A stretch of 64,000 nt of DNA, taken from contig CAMPET010000129.1 of assembly GCA_946803715.1 (NCBI GenBank), forward strand, positions 9,872 through 73,871, written 5' to 3'. This DNA is from Beroe ovata (lineage: Eukaryota > Ctenophora > Nuda > Beroida > Beroidae). Of the stretch, positions 11,687-22,300 are shown piece by piece. Under the pieces are notes generated by a model, which was given only the letters and a program-made list of their open reading frames with translations, had not been told where the DNA came from and searched no databases. The stretch's first letter is position 1, and each line of letters begins with the position of its first letter. The position numbers and the translations under genes are program-made.

Positions 11687-14083
11687 ATGTCTGGATCTAG
11701 TACAGTTTCCGTTGTTTTGGGTTCCCAATGGGGGGATGAGGGTAAGGGAAAGATTGTTGACATGCTAGCTGAGGACATGGACATTGTTGCTAGATGTCAG
11801 GTGATATTTGATACTAAACAATAGTTCTATGTCCATGATATGTGTGAATTTCTGTCCAATAATAATTTCATCTTGGATTAACCAGGGTGGTAACAATGCT
11901 GGCCACACTGTTGTTGTTGGAGAAAAACACTATGACTTCCACCTTTTACCATCTGGAATTGTCTATGACAAGATAACGTGTGTCATAGGAAATGGTGTAG
12001 TTGTCCACATTCCATCACTCTTCGAGGAGATAGACAAGAATAAAGCCAAAGGTAATAATAATGATCTTAGAATACATGATACAGTTACAACAAGAACCAG
12101 TACCATGAATAAATTTCCTGATGATTCTTTATTTCAGGTTTAGATGGCATTGAAAAGCGGTTGGTTATTTCTGACAGAGCTAATGTTGTGACTGATTCCC
12201 ATCAAGTTGTAGATGGTCTTTATGAATCTGAAAAACAAGGCAACAGTCTGGGGACCACAAAGAAAGGTAGGCAACTAAATTAACTAGACATTCAATACTT
12301 TATCCAAGCAATGTCAATTCTTTTTCATCTGTCAGGGATTGGTCCAACATATGCTGGAAAGATGCTACGAACCAATCTGAGGCTTTGTGATGTAATTGGT
12401 GATAGGCAAGCATTTGAAAGGAAGTTAAAAGCTATAATCAATGACCATCAGGCGAGATTTCCTGACCATGAATTTGACAATGAGCTCGACAAGTTTGACA
12501 AGTTTAGGGAAAGAGTCAGGCCCATGGTTAAGGTAAAACATCAAATTCTTGCCATGTTTCTTTATTTTCATATCAAATACAAAATATCAAGCAGTTATAC
12601 AACCAGTTATACAACCAGGATACAGTGCTGATGATGCATGAGGCTCTTTCCTCCAAGAAAAACATTCTGGTTGAGGGTGCCAATGCCTCAATGCTGGATA
12701 TTGATTTCGGTAAATCACATCTCAGTTGTCTCTTTTTGTTCTATAGTTGTTGCTGACCACATTTTGCATTCAACACCCTCTAGGAACGTACCCTTATGTC
12801 ACAAGTAGTAACTGCACAGTTGGCGGCGTCTGTACAGGGCTTGGAATTCCACCGCGCAGAGTTGACAACATAGTGGGTGTGGTCAAGGCATACACTACCC
12901 GAGTGGGGGCAGGTACATTCCCCACAGAGCTAAAAAATGAAATAGGTGAGAGATTAAGTTACTTTATACAGTATGGAGCTATGGATAGCATTTTGAACAA
13001 ATCCTATTAAAATTTCACCCACTCTCCTGCTAGAACCTCACTCCAAGTCTCATTGATGTATCTCAGCACAACATAGAAGCGTCTTTTTATGGAACAAAAT
13101 ATATTTTATGGTCATTGATATTGTGCCGTAAAAATATAATTCAATTCAATCTCTGTATCTCTATAGGTGACGCTATGGCTGATATTGGGCATGAATACGG
13201 AGTAACAACTGGAAGAAGAAGGCGGTGTGGTTGGCTTGATCTCATGGTCATCAAATACAGCCACATGATCAATGGATTTGACAAGTTAGTTTATACATCT
13301 GTTTTTTACCCTGTGCTCTCTCTTTCAGTGTTCTGAAGTTACACACACACACACACACACACACAAGCACACGTACACACATACATACACACTCGGTGCT
13401 CAGGCTAAAACTCAGTAGATCTCTATATCCACAATTTTGATGTCTGTAAAGTTCTTCTCTGAAAGACGTATCGATGAGCTAAATGATGTCTCTCCCAAGG
13501 TTAGCTGTCACGAAACTTGACATCCTGGACACATTTGCCGAGTTGAAGATTTGTGTTGGATACAAACTGGACGGAGTCGAGATCCCAAGTTTTCCAGCCG
13601 ATCACTCAGTGTTGGAAAAGATTGAACCTGTCTACCTGACGATTAAGGTTTGTGAAAGAGTTTTTACATATGAGTTTGGAGTTTTTTGTGAATGAGTTTT
13701 TACATATGAGTCAAGAAAACAAATCCCTGATAATATGTTAACATATTTTGTTGAGTCTTTGAATATTGGTGCATTCAGGGATGGGAAAGCCCCACAGTTG
13801 ACTGTCGAACATTTGACAGCTTACCGGAACAAGCTAAAGTGTACCTCAAAACAGTTGAGGATTTCGTGGGAGTGAAAAGTAAGTTATTGACCCTGCTATT
13901 AATTGATCTTATTAAATCAGCATTCTGAACTTGTCATTTGTCTCTATTTTATAAGTTGTCTATTCTTAGTTGCTATCGAATTGCAGTCAAAACTCTTCTA
14001 ACTTCTGCCCTCTTCTAACTTGTTTCTCAGTCCAGTGGATCGGTGTTGGGCAATCTCGCGCCAGTATCATTACTGTTGAATAG
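11687..14083 (+). CDS. ADSS: Adenylosuccinate synthase, complete, 10 exons
   Basis: Purine biosynthesis: GTP-dependent joining of IMP and aspartate to adenylosuccinate, the first committed step to AMP, in the cytosol. Exons: 11687-11800, 11886-12051, 12138-12266, 12336-12532, 12619-12709, 12784-12945, 13167-13284, 13500-13647, 13779-13878, 14031-14083. Phases agree throughout and give 425 aa. The N-terminal [11 protein letters not shown] loop carries the catalytic Asp (D17), and NNAGHTVV carries the catalytic His (H45). [45 protein letters not shown] and the Arg-rich [10 protein letters not shown] are all present. The start ATG is chosen because the GSQWGDEG loop lies 11 residues in; vertebrate enzymes have a longer leader. 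The C-terminus is [15 protein letters not shown], replacing the usual ESMIQLF-type end. The exon 8 acceptor is AAG rather than CAG/TAG. Introns are 66-382 bp. No defect is seen. Confidence 0.96.
13341..13365. repeat. (AC)n microsatellite in ADSS intron 7
   Basis: AC run followed by looser CA-rich sequence up to about 13393. Confidence 0.95.
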
Positions 14084-14860
14084 TTCACCTTGCAAAGATT
14101 TGGTGGGGAACGCAATCGAAAGAATGAAAAAGATATCTCAGAAAAACGCCTTAGATGGATAGTTCATTGGACTCAAATATTTCAGCTTTTCCAATGCATG
14201 AACTTATAGCTGATATATGTTTTTACTCCATTTAGTAGTGGGAATGTCATCTTGGGCTTTACTTTAGTTTTATATCGAAATAATAGCGACAAAAACGCTA
14301 ATAATTCACTCAGAATCTAAGTTTGTACTGCATGTGTGATTCATTCAACTTGGTTGTTAAATACGGATAAGTAAGGGTTTATACTTGTTATGTTTTATAT
14401 GAATTAACTGAAGACAGTGTTTTATAAATCCTTGTTTTAAATCAAAGTTTTATACATTAGTTGCTGAGGAGTGAGGACTGTAGATGTATATATGTTGGTA
14501 CATGTTTAAACTATAGTTAATTACTTTACTGTTTTAAAGCTAATTATTGTTTCGAAAGACTGAATTGATCACCTTATTATTCAATCACCTTATATTCAAT
14601 GGCCATTTACCAAAACGCCTTCATCATCAAATAACTCACGAATTAACTTAAATCTTGACTGTTTTGAAAGGGCATGCATAATGTTGACCATAACATCTTT
14701 TTGTTAGTAGCAAGGGTTTAAAATTATGGATTTGTTTCGAGTTTAATTCTTGATTGAACGTTTTTCATTTTTTGAAATTTAGAAATTCACGTATCTTCTC
14801 ACTTCTAATTCAGTAATTCTGATACCTTGCCCAGCGAATGAAATATTGAAGGATGTGACT
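14084..14860. other. ADSS downstream sequence, no gene seen
   Basis: AT-rich sequence between the ADSS stop and the next gene. It must hold the ADSS 3' UTR and the next promoter, but no specific element can be pinned down. Confidence 0.5.
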
Positions 14861-14907
14861 GAAACAGAGACTCAAGAATTGGGGAATCAGGAATTGGGGA
14901 ATCAGGA

Positions 14908-15555
14908 ATGGGAAAGCTCAGCGATGCAATCGAAAGTTCTGGTGTGACACCAGCTAAAGTTGGAGCTTGTATTGTCGTACACGAGGTTCTGGGTAAGTCA
15001 TAACGAGATGTCAAGATAATGTTTTGGTAGACATTGGATTATAGGCGTTGGGATTTGAATTACTTGTATGGGGGTATGATAAGATAGATTTTGGAGGCCT
15101 ATCCTGATGGCCCTGCAGATGGCCCCCATTTCACAGGAATGACAGTGCTATTTGGTTCCTGGTTCCTCTGCTACAGAATGCTGCATCACAATAGCGCGGA
15201 AAGAGTGTTTCACCGACTTACACAACACAAATCTTACACTTCTGCGAAAGAGTAAGTTTGTCATGTATTCGTTATTTCGATACCATGAGATGTTTTCTTG
15301 ACACCACTTTTCGTCACCCTCGACACCGTTATCAGCTCCCTTGACACCACTAAAATTTCCTCATGTCTGGATCCCTTCAGATGGGTGTCAACGAAACTTC
15401 ATCGGACGACTGTATGCCACCGATATGTTGACCCAGAAAAATTGGTGGTGTCAGGGGCGTTGTCAACTGTTGTCAGAAAGTTGTCTGCACCTGTCCTGGT
15501 GCCAGGGAAAGTGCTGCTGTCAGTGGGAATTGTCAGATACTTGACCAATTCTTGA
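14908..15555 (+). CDS. Small membrane protein resembling FAM210/DUF1279 (allele copy 1)
   Basis: Three exons. The first starts at ATG 14908 (MGKLSDAIESSGVTP; an in-frame TGA lies just upstream). The second is 15045-15251 and the third 15381-15555, ending in TGA. The second and third join in phase 2. The exon 1 donor is uncertain: GTACAC after 14976 or GTTCTG after 14985 keeps frame with exon 2, while the strong GTAAGT after 14992 would need an alternative acceptor near 15075. The product is about 145-148 aa with hydrophobic segments around ACIVVHE and VLFGSWFLCY. Its C-terminus (...STVVRKLSAPVLVPGKVLLSVGIVRYL) has the K-L/I-x-x-P...V-x-Y-L pattern of DUF1279 proteins such as mitochondrial FAM210A/B. 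This is a weak resemblance by eye. In this copy exon 2 has one extra base near 15092 (TTTTGGAGG against TTTCGAGG) that breaks the frame, plus a 12-bp in-frame insertion. Copy 2 is intact. Confidence 0.6.
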
Positions 15556-17160
15556 GTTAAGTTTTTCATAAAGTTAATTTGTTGTGAGGAAGTTTATTTT
15601 TATACTCCTCTTTTAATCATTCTCCTAGATTTTTCATTACCCATGACTTACTGAATATTCTTGACCAAAAATCACTCCGTCCTGCTATTTAGGATGGACT
15701 GGACGAAGATGCAGCGTTCACTCTTTAGAATCTAAAGTTTAGATTTGTCATTTATGTTTGACATTGAGATGAAAGACATTTTATTCAGATCCCGCAGCTA
15801 ATCTCAACTGCTTAATCCTTTGGATTTCATCCCCAAACCCCCATACCAACCCCAAGAATACTATTGACCCCGAACCCTTCTTATGATTTATGGATCCAAA
15901 TAATACAGTTGTTAAGATTTTTTGCACTTTTCACCTATCAGGGAACGAGTCAACGCTCAACGGTTTGACATACCCTATTCTCTCTGATTAGGTCGACTGT
16001 TTAGTGTATCAGTGTATACTTCCTGAGGGTCACGTGATGTAATTATCAGATAATTATATAATTACCTAATTCTCGCCCCTCGCTTGTTGTATATTGATAT
16101 GCTCAGCACTTATTTCTACCCCTCTCATTATTTTCATGTTAGCAGCGGTATAATTATTTGCGCTGCTAACCGTGCGCAAGTTATTTGCCGTGTATATACC
16201 TACCTATAGCAACATTTTAACACATCCAACTTTGTGTTAGATTTAACGGCAGTGAAATGCACAATTTCACGATTTTCTTTAAGTGCTAAGTGACTGTGGA
16301 GCGAAATTTAATCAAATTAGTCTGTTAACACATTGAACGGCGTGTAAAACCGTTTTTAAACAGCGGCGATAGCTATTAATACTGGCGTGATATCACCTTA
16401 CAAACTACACGTGAAATTATGTGACATGTGGAAATTTTCTTGTTTTGACATTGTGTTTTCGTACGGCGCGATGATTTGCAGATTACTCTTCACTATTGTC
16501 AGTTTAACTTTGAAACTTTTTTAGCGCGCGTTACGCCGCGCGCGCGTGATTTGGCGCGCAGTGTACTTTCCTTATATGTTTTACTTGGGAGGAAACTTCC
16601 AGTCAAAGTAATCAGTACTTGTGACGCTTCCTGTCCAGGAAGCAAGCCGAAATTATAGGTTCTGAAGTTGCAATTCCTATCAGTCCATGACACACAATTT
16701 AGCGTAATTCATGGAATATCGTGACGAAATCATTAGGTAATCCACTGATTCCCATAATTCCCTTAGGTCACCATGTCGGTCAGTGCATCAAGAGCAATGA
16801 GGCGGTTTTTCCACTACGGACCCCTTACAGCGTCCTTCATCATATTCCTGGTTACGATAATGACGGTATGGTGTATACTGGCATCCACACCGGTTACCAC
16901 ATTCAGACTACCCAATGGGAAAGCTTCGTGGGAACATGTGAGTATTGGAACAATCGGGAATTGAAAGGGATTCTGTAGTGGTTTCCCTAGTAACACAAAT
17001 GATTTTCAAAGGATACAAACAGACGCAGTCCCTAGTGACGAATGCACTTCCAAAATTCCTCTAAATCGTTATCCTCTACTACCCCCTAAACTATAACCCC
17101 CTAAATTATAATCTTAACTATAATCCCCTAAACTATAATCCCCTAAACTGTAATATAAAC
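14986..17160. repeat. Allelic duplicate segment A, copy 1
   Basis: Matches 17197-19320 along its whole length with scattered substitutions and small indels. It contains FAM210-like exons 2 and 3 and a copy of ZDHHC6 exon 1 (16773-16937). Copy 1 ends in unrelated sequence followed by a single N at 17196. See the finding on allelic joins. Confidence 0.93.
16773..16937 (+). other. ZDHHC6: Duplicate copy of ZDHHC6 exon 1
   Basis: Encodes the same 55 residues as 18975-19139 with minor changes, such as TVWCIL for TVSCIL, and keeps the CAT|GTGAGT donor. It belongs to allele copy 1 and should not be counted as a second exon or gene. Confidence 0.85.
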
Positions 17161-17162
17161 TA

Positions 17163-17190
17163 CAGGGTGTGTCAAAAAAAAGTGGACAAA
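17163..17190 (+). mobile_element. Possible Tc1/mariner terminal-repeat start at a contig end
   Basis: TA followed by CAGGGTGTGTCAAAAAAAAG, where copy 1 stops matching copy 2. A TA target plus a CAGGGTGT(G)TC-type end is typical of mariner-like elements. Only about 28 bp are visible before the N. Confidence 0.35.
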
Positions 17191-17196
17191 AGTAGN

Positions 17197-19320
17197 GTTC
17201 TGGGTAAGTCATAACGAGATGTCAAGATATTGTTTTGGTAGACATTGGATTATAGGCGTTGGGATTTGAATTACTTGTATGGGGGTATGATAAGGTAGAT
17301 TTCGAGGCCTATCCTGATGGCCCCCATTTCACAGGAATAACAGTGCTATTTGGTTCCTGGTTTCTGTGCTACAGAATGCTTCATCACAATCGCGCTGAGA
17401 GAGTGTTTCATCGACTTACACAACACAAATCTTACACTTCTGCGAAAGAGTGAGTTTATAGTCATGTATTCATTATCCCGACACCATGAAATGTTTTCTT
17501 CACACCACTTTTGGTCACCCTAGACACCGTTATCAGCTCCCTTGACACCACTTAAACGTCCTCATGTCTGGATCCCTTCAGATGGGTGTCATCGAAACTT
17601 CATCGGACGACGGTATACCACCGATATGTTGACCCAGAAAAGTTGGCGGTGTCAGGGGCGTTGTCAACTGTTGTCAGGAAGTTGTCAGCACCTGTCCTGG
17701 TGCCAGGGAAAGTGCTGCTGTCAGTGGGAATTGTCAGATACTTAACCAATTCTTGAGTTAAGTTTTTCATTTAATTAATTTGTTGTGAGGAAGTTTATTT
17801 ATACTCCTCTTTTAATCATTCTCCCAGATTTTTCATTACCCATGACTTACTGAATATTCTTGACCAAAAATCACTCCGTCCTGCTTTTTAGGATGGTCTG
17901 GGCGACGATGCAGCATTCACTCTTTAGGATCTAAAGTTTAGATTTATCATTTATGTTTGACTTTGGGATAAAAGATGATTTATCCCGCAGAAGATCCCAC
18001 CTGCTCAATCCTTTTGGATTTTATCCCCAAACCCACCCCAAGAATACTATTGACCCCGAACCCTTCTTATAATTTATGGATCCAAATAATTACAGTTGTT
18101 AAGATTTTTTGCACTTTTCACCTATCAGGGAACGAGTCAACGCTCAACGCTTTGACATGCCTTATTCTCTCTGATTAGGTTGACTGATTAGTGTATCAGT
18201 GTATACTTCCTGAGGGTCACGTGATGTAATTATCAGACAATTATATAATTACCTAATTCTCGCCCCTCGCTTGTTGTATATTGATATGCTAAGCACTTAT
18301 TTCTACCCCTCTCATTATTTTCAAGTTAGCAGCGGTATAATTATTTGCGCTGCGAACTGTGCGCAAGTTATTTGCCGTGTATATACCTACCTATAGCAAC
18401 ATTTTAACACATCCAACTTTGTGTTAAATTTAACAGCACGTAAATGCACAATTTCACGATTTTCTTTAAGTGCTAAGTGACTGTGGAGCGAAATTTAATC
18501 AAATTATTTAGTCTGTTAGTCTGTTAACACATTGAACGGCGTGTAAAACCGTTTTTAAACAGCGGTGATAGCTATAAATACTGGCGTGATATCGCCTTAC
18601 AAACTACACGTGAAATTATGTGACATGTGGCAATTTTCTGTTTTGACTTTGTGTTTGCGTACGGCGCGATGATTTGCAAATTACTCTTCACTGTTGTCAG
18701 TTTAACTTTGAAACTTTTTTAGCGCGCGCGTTACGCCGCGCGCGCGTGATTTGGCGCGCAGTGTACTTTCCTTATAGATTTTACTTGGGTGGAAACTTCC
18801 AGTCAAAGTAATCAGTACTTGTGATGCTTCCTGTCCAGGAAGCAAGCCGAAATTATAGGTTCTGAAGTTGTAATTCCTATCAGTCCATGACACACAATTT
18901 AGCGCAATTCATGAAATATCGTGACGAATTATCATTAGGTCATCCACTGATTCCCGTAATTCCCTTAGGTCACCATGTCAGTCAGTGCATCAAGGGCAAT
19001 GAGACGTTTTTTCCACTACGGACCCCTAACGGCGTCCTTCATCATATTCCTGGTTACGATAATGACGGTATCGTGTATACTGGCATCCACACCGGTTACG
19101 ACATTCAGACTTCCCAATGGGAAAGCTTCGTGGGAACATGTGAGTATTGGAACAATCGGGAATTGAAAGGAATTCATGCGGATTCTGTAGTGGTTTCCCT
19201 AGTAGCACAAATGGTAACCCAAGGATACAAACAGACCCAGTCCCTGGTGACGAGTGCACTTCTCCTAAATCGTTATCCTCAATCCCCTAAACTATAATCC
19301 CCTAAACTATAATATTTACT
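17197..19320. repeat. Allelic duplicate segment A, copy 2
   Basis: Begins GTTCTGGGTAAGTC immediately after the N and matches copy 1 from 14986 onward. It continues into unique ZDHHC6 sequence after about 19320. Confidence 0.93.
17256..17756 (+). CDS. FAM210-like small gene, exons 2-3 (allele copy 2, intact frame)
   Basis: Exon 2 is 17256-17449 (ALGFELLVWGYDK... to ...SYTSAK) and exon 3 is 17582-17756, ending TLTNS-type (RYLTNS stop). Phase 2 joins them in frame, without the extra base seen in copy 1. Exon 1 is absent because the copy begins just inside its 3' edge, and the copy 1 exon at 14908 supplies it. Substitutions between the copies are mostly conservative (TVCHRY against TVYHRY, KLVVSG against KLAVSG), as expected for two functional alleles. 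Confidence 0.6.
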
Positions 19321-22300
19321 ATAATCTCTTCTATTCCCAGCACCCGTCAGCTACCGCCTTCGCAAACCTCACCGTATTTCTCTGTTTCGTGATCCTCACC
19401 ACTTACCACTTCGTAGCGTGCATGCTATTCGGTCCAGGGTTTGTGAAACATGACTGGGCTCCTGCTTCTAAGGTGAGATAAATCCTGAAAATATCCGCAA
19501 AATTTCCGTTTTAATTGCTCCCTTTAGGTATCATTCGATACAAAAAAGCGCGTATTTCCCCTTCTCACTGTCTACAAAATTAACTGGGTTTTCGCTCCAT
19601 ACAATCTCGCCGTATCACCCCATATCTTTCCGGGTTATAACAGTAAGAGGGAATGTGTGAGTGCGTCTGATAATTTCCATAGATTCCGGTGCCTGTGAAC
19701 CCCTCCCCTCTCCCCTGACTATATAGTTACTTCTCAATCGGAACAGTGTTAAACACACTCAGGCAATAACTTAACGGGTTTAACATGTCTACTACCTACT
19801 TATAAAACAGTAATATGCGACCTATTCACACCTTGAGGTTGGTGGGGATAGTGACGAAAATAAAGTGTGTTTCTTTCGAAAGAGAAGGAGGGGAGAGAGG
19901 GAGAGGTGGGGCTCTGGGGCGTGGTCAAAGTGGGGGGACTTTTTTCGGAATTTGCTCATCAAAATGATGAACAAAGTCCTTGCGGATATTTGCAACAAGT
20001 TTCCTGGTCATTAGGGAAGAATTGATGTATGCGAACTTTATACATATCTTCACTCATCCTAATCTCATACTTTTCTGTAATAATCTCATTATTTGCCTTT
20101 CGATCTAACTGAAATCTGTTCTTCAGAAAGAACGTGAAAAGCTGCAATTCTGCCAAGAATGCGAGGCATACAAATGTCCGAGGTCCCATCATTGTCGGAA
20201 ATGTCAGAGGTAACTGTTGTTAGGGGGTGGGGTAGAACTAGTTCTTGCAATTTGCTGCTGTCATATGAGAATTGGTCAGTGGGGAACATACGTTAATACG
20301 TTATATTCAGTATCAACGGTGTTCGACTTTTTATCGACTCAAGTTATTAACTTACATGCCGGAAACGATGACATTCCGATATTGAGGATAATCTGCAGTA
20401 ATCCGGCGGAGGGTTTTATCCGGATTCCGTGACGGAATTACGTAAACTATCCCCTTGCAAGCCTCCAAACACTCGCTCTCAGATGATGGAATGACGCAAA
20501 TATGCCCCCCCCCTCCTTAATTCCCATCCCCTTATTCATCTAACAACCCCCTCCCCTCTCATTCCATCTCCTCTTCTCTTCCCACTCATCGTGAATATGC
20601 TATCAAGTTCTGTGTCGTAGTGGTCTGTATGGAAACCCACGGTTTCGATTCCTTGTTTAACATGCCGTACAGCAAGGATCTTCACCGTGTTCGCCAGGCC
20701 AGGCACATAACCACTTCCACCCCTCAGCGCTGCCCTCCCAAATTCACCAATTCCCCCTCAGCCCTCCCTCTCCCAATTTCACCAATTCCCCCTCCCCCAG
20801 CACTCCCCCTCTTTTAGATGTGTAAAGAAGATGGATCACCACTGCCCTTGGATTAACGCTTGTGTTGGACACAAGAACCACGCCCACTTTCTCCGATTTC
20901 TCTTCTACGCGTCCACTGGGTGTTTCTACGCTGGAGTTATCCTAGCTAACACCCTCGTCAACATCATGCTCTATGTAAGTTAACATCGTGTTCTGTGTAA
21001 TAGGTGAGGGGGAGGTAGGGTTTTCGTTTAGGTGTTATGTAAATTGGAGGAGGATGAGGGCGTGGCACAAAAACCGATTTCTTTATTCCGACCATTTCAT
21101 TTTTGGTGGTTCTAGAGACTTATTTGACGCTCCTATTTATACGTGAAATCAGCTTGTTATCAATTATAGTCGGATTAAGACCACATTTTGGCAACACATG
21201 CCCCGATATGGTGAATACTTGAAGAACTACAAACTTTTCCTCACTTTTTCCGTTCCCGCAGACGAACTCTCACTTCATCGTGGCATACTATTTCAACACC
21301 ATTCCCCGGTTTATCATCCTTATATTCGCCATGGGGGTCGCGTTTGGCGTATCACTCGCCGTGGGATTCCTTCTTGTCATGCAGGTAACATTGAGTAGAG
21401 TCACAGACCAATATTGATCTGGGAGATTGTCACTTGATTTTCTAATATCTCACTAGATCTCATAGAAAATCGCTAATATCTTATTTATTCCCAACCTCTC
21501 TCTCTCTGTCAGCTTCGTGACATCTCACACAACACAACGAGTATTGAAGTGTGGATTATCAAGAAAGCAAAGTGGAGGCACAACATATCGGGGAGTGACT
21601 TTGTGTACCCCTACGATCTGGGATCTAAGTGGGAAAACCTGGCACAAGTCGTGAATATGTCGAATTTCGCAAAGGTGGGAGGGAAGGGAATTGGGACGGT
21701 AACACGGTTACATCACTTATTACCATCATTTTGTTGTTACCATGGTTCCCGTCATCATTCGTTGTTACCATGGGTCCCATCACCATTTCGTTGTTACCAC
21801 GGGTTAATACCAGGGTGACGGATACACATGGCCAGTGGTTCCCGGTACAGACCAGTACACTTTCACAGAGGAACAACGTCTTCAGAAGGAAGCAAAGCGG
21901 CTACGCATGGTATGGTTTTCGATCGGCAAATGAGCGGATCAAAACGGGGGGGATGCAACGTGCATTAATGTCAGTATTNTTCTCTTCTACGCGTCCACTG
22001 GGTGTTTCTACGCTGGGGTTATCCTAGCTAACACCCTCGTTAACATCATGCTCTATGTAAGTTGACATCGTGTTCTGTGTAATAGCTGAGGGGGAGGTAG
22101 GGTTTTCGTTTAGGTATTATGTAAATTGGAGGAGGTTGAGGGCGTGGCACAAAAACCGATTTCTTTATTCCGACCATTTCAGCCATTTTTTGTTCTAGAG
22201 ACCTATTTGAGACTCCTATTTAGACGTGAAATCAGCTTGTTATCAATTATAGTCCGATTAAGACAACATTTTGGCAACACATGCCCTGATATGATGAATT

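Noticed and set aside
17080-17160. Telomere-like CCCCTAAACTATAA repeats
   Set aside because: The unit is about 15 bp and not a TTAGGG/CCCTAA array; it is a local minisatellite that also varies between the two allele copies.
14986-19320. A true tandem gene duplication of FAM210-like/ZDHHC6 exon 1
   Set aside because: The joint is exactly one N, the copies differ like alleles, and only one downstream ZDHHC6 body exists.
20613-20652. A functional tRNA gene
   Set aside because: A- and B-box matches exist, but there is no acceptor stem, anticodon arm or proper spacing for a cloverleaf.
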